Below the pieces are notes generated by a model. It did no database searches. It was not told the origin of the DNA and worked only from the letters and a program-made list of their open reading frames with translations. From Gp6-AA40 sp050742535 (GTDB lineage Bacteria > Acidobacteriota > Vicinamibacteria > Vicinamibacterales > UBA2999), in NCBI GenBank assembly GCA_050742535.1, contig JBOGIQ010000324.1:1-6960 (forward strand): a stretch of 6,960 nt of DNA, in the 5' to 3' direction. Within the stretch, counting starts at the first letter, position 1, and every line of letters starts with the position of its first letter. Positions 5,247 to 6,960 of the stretch are shown in pieces. The translations under genes and the position numbers were made by a program.

Positions 5247-6960
5247 GGTGATGCCGACAGCACGATCGGAGACGCCTTGCGGCAGCGGCAGCGGTTGATC
5301 GACATCCTCGGCGTCACCGCCCGTGCGCACGAGCTCCTGCACGGCGACAAAGGACGTGTAGCGCGTGAGCAGGCCGTAGGTCAGACCGAGTGAGGTGATT
5401 GCGGCGACGCGCCCGGCATCCGGGACGCTGGGGCCGAAGTCCGACAGATCGGCAATGCGCGTGCGCGCCCACAGATGACGAAGGGCCGCATGGCTGCGAT
5501 CGGTCCCGGCGGACGACACCGGAACCGACTGCCGGTAATGTCCACCGCCGGTTTGTCCGGCGATCTCGATCCATCCAGCGGCGCTGCCCCGCCATTTTCC
5601 GAACACGACGACCGGCCGGCTGGCGAACAGGTCGGGTACCTTCTGCGGCTCGACGTCGTAGACGTCGAAGTCGCGGAACGTCACGTCGATGCCGGTGAGC
5701 ACGGGGGTGTCGATATAACGCCGCAGGCGGGCAGCGGCCGCGGTCGCCTCTCCGGGCTCCGTGACAATGAATGGCTCGCCAAGTCCGGCCCTGGCGATCC
5801 CCTCGATGAGAAACCTGTTCACGCTGCTGCCGATGCCGAACGCGAAGAAATTGACGTCGTCCAGGTGGCCGCGGATGTAGTCGAAGACCTCCGGCTCCGC
5901 CTCGATATACCCGTCGGTCACCAGCACCACGCTTCGCGACACGCCTGATTGGCGCGGAAGCGCGACCGCGCGGGTGAGCGCGCCGAGCAGCCGTGTTCCG
6001 CCGCCGCCCTCTTTTCGTCCGATGAACTGCAGCGCCCGCGCCAGATTGGACGGCGACGCGGGAACAGAAGTCCGCGAGAACGTCTCCGTGCCGTCGGCGA
6101 AGACCACGACGTTGAAGCTGTCGGAGGGGCGAAGGATGCCCGCGAGATCGCGCATCAGCTGCGTTGCCGTGTCCAGCGGGAAACCGTTCATCGACCCGGA
6201 CACATCAACGACGAAGATGTATTCCCGCGCCGGCGCGTCTCCAGGTTGCACGACCTGCGGCGGTTCGGCCATCAGCAGGAAGAACTTCTCCTCCTTGCCT
6301 TCGAACAGGAGCAGTCCGGAGGCGATCTCCGTGCCGGCCATGCTGTAGCGAAGGATGAAATCGCGATTCCCGGAAAATCGCTCCGAGTCGGCAAGCGCCA
6401 CCTGCGCCCGGCCGACGCCCGTCGATTGCACGATCAGCTGATGCGTTGGCGATGAGATCTCGCGCAGGACCATGCCGGCGGATACCACGCCGGAAAGGTG
6501 GAAGTCGCTCTTCGGCGCCTCGCCTTGACGCGTATACGGAGCGTTCACGAACTGGTCGGCCGCCGATGCCTGGCTCTGACTTTTTTCGGAATATCGCGGA
6601 CCGACGACCGTCGGATACACGAACTCGTACGTGCCGTCGGTCGGCACGAGCAGCTCCGTGTACTTGAGCTCGACGAGGATCGTGTCGCCGGGGAGCACGT
6701 TCGCGACCTTCATCGTGAACACGTTGGGCCGGCTCTGTTCCAGCAGCGATGCGCTCTTGCCCTCCTGCTTTGCCGCTTCGAACTCACGAGCGGCCTGCTC
6801 GCGCTCCCTGATTCGAGCCACCGTGCGCACGTGGCCCACCGTCATCGTCATCCCGTAGACGGCCGCCCGCGTCGACGCAGGAAACACGTAACGGGCGTGG
6901 ATAGGCCGGGTTCCCCGGTTCTCGTAGACCTGTCGCACGGTCACGTCCGCGATCACGCCG
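5133..6960 (-). CDS. VIT and VWA domain surface protein with C-terminal exosortase sorting tail (5' end outside window)
   Basis: A partial protein of about 608 visible residues that runs off the right edge; signal peptide and true start are not seen. Numbers below count from the GTG codon at 6956, which is probably internal. The VIT domain (vault/inter-alpha-trypsin type) covers about 1-115: IADVTVRQVYENRG, ARYVFPASTRAAVYGM, then NVLPGDTILVELKY. The VWA domain covers about 245-420 and has a complete metal-binding MIDAS set: D251-S253-S255 in DVSGSMNG, T321 in GGGTRLL and D348 in VTDGY. It therefore probably binds a divalent cation and a ligand or protein partner. LTYGLLTRYTSFVAVQE at 524-540 is a hallmark of VIT/VWA proteins. 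The chain ends in a sorting tail at 571-607. The stop overlaps the exosortase start, which strongly suggests this is the enzyme's dedicated substrate. It is likely exported and displayed or released after processing; its biological role is unknown. Confidence 0.9.
   Translation of the reverse strand, partial: GVIADVTVRQVYENRGTRPIHARYVFPASTRAAVYGMTMTVGHVRTVARIREREQAAREFEAAKQEGKSASLLEQSRPNVFTMKVANVLPGDTILVELKYTELLVPTDGTYEFVYPTVVGPRYSEKSQSQASAADQFVNAPYTRQGEAPKSDFHLSGVVSAGMVLREISSPTHQLIVQSTGVGRAQVALADSERFSGNRDFILRYSMAGTEIASGLLLFEGKEEKFFLLMAEPPQVVQPGDAPAREYIFVVDVSGSMNGFPLDTATQLMRDLAGILRPSDSFNVVVFADGTETFSRTSVPASPSNLARALQFIGRKEGGGGTRLLGALTRAVALPRQSGVSRSVVLVTDGYIEAEPEVFDYIRGHLDDVNFFAFGIGSSVNRFLIEGIARAGLGEPFIVTEPGEATAAAARLRRYIDTPVLTGIDVTFRDFDVYDVEPQKVPDLFASRPVVVFGKWRGSAAGWIEIAGQTGGGHYRQSVPVSSAGTDRSHAALRHLWARTRIADLSDFGPSVPDAGRVAAITSLGLTYGLLTRYTSFVAVQELVRTGGDAEDVDQPLPLPQGVSDRAVGITNGSEPDVVWLAAIVAMLLACVSLRVRRRMNRRCVVAS

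Noticed and set aside
4735..5298. 187-residue plus-strand frame opposite the exosortase
   Set aside because: His/Arg-rich antisense text. The minus strand carries the invariant Cys, Arg and His residues and membrane segments.
5949..6455. 168-residue plus-strand frame opposite the VWA domain
   Set aside because: Arg/Glu-rich shadow; the minus strand encodes a complete MIDAS set.
5133..6960. VIT/VWA protein as a class GN sortase target (LPXTG-like tail)
   Set aside because: The tail has Ser-Glu-Pro rather than an LPXTG-like motif, and the neighbouring enzyme is an exosortase with no sortase fold signature.

Overview
The window is GC-rich, gene-dense, and carries parts of two converging gene clusters. 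No stretch over 300 bases lacks a gene. I see no rRNA, tRNA, CRISPR array, insertion sequence or convincing promoter. The best taxonomic guess is an acidobacterium, possibly Vicinamibacteria-like. This rests on the very long 'Oar-like' TonB receptor with an N-terminal carboxypeptidase-regulatory domain, a type greatly expanded in Acidobacteriota, and on the base composition. It is an inference and was not tested by any search.

Left half, plus strand (1-4355). The tail of an unidentified gene overlaps the start of a 1088-residue TonB-dependent outer-membrane receptor by ATGA (52-3318). Four bases later comes an MFS transporter of the monocarboxylate/oxalate-formate type (3323-4355). This looks like one uptake operon with an outer-membrane and an inner-membrane step. 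The MFS gene appears broken: its two halves lie in different frames, joined near 3704-3711, where a segment around helix 5 is missing. A second, in-frame loss is visible near 4000-4013. Either the transporter is a pseudogene or the assembly has errors here.

Right half, minus strand (6960-4310, transcribed right to left). Three genes are linked by 4-base start/stop overlaps: a VIT + VWA domain surface protein (5' end outside the window), a 178-residue minimal exosortase that I recognise as the exosortase K type, and a 97-residue two-helix membrane protein starting at GTG. The VIT/VWA protein ends in a tripartite sorting tail (Ser-Glu-Pro, hydrophobic helix, Arg-rich end), which makes it the likely dedicated substrate of the adjacent exosortase. 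This compact one-enzyme/one-substrate sorting unit with its small third partner is the most interesting content.

The two clusters converge, and the last genes overlap tail to tail by 46 bases (4310-4355), leaving no room for an intergenic terminator.
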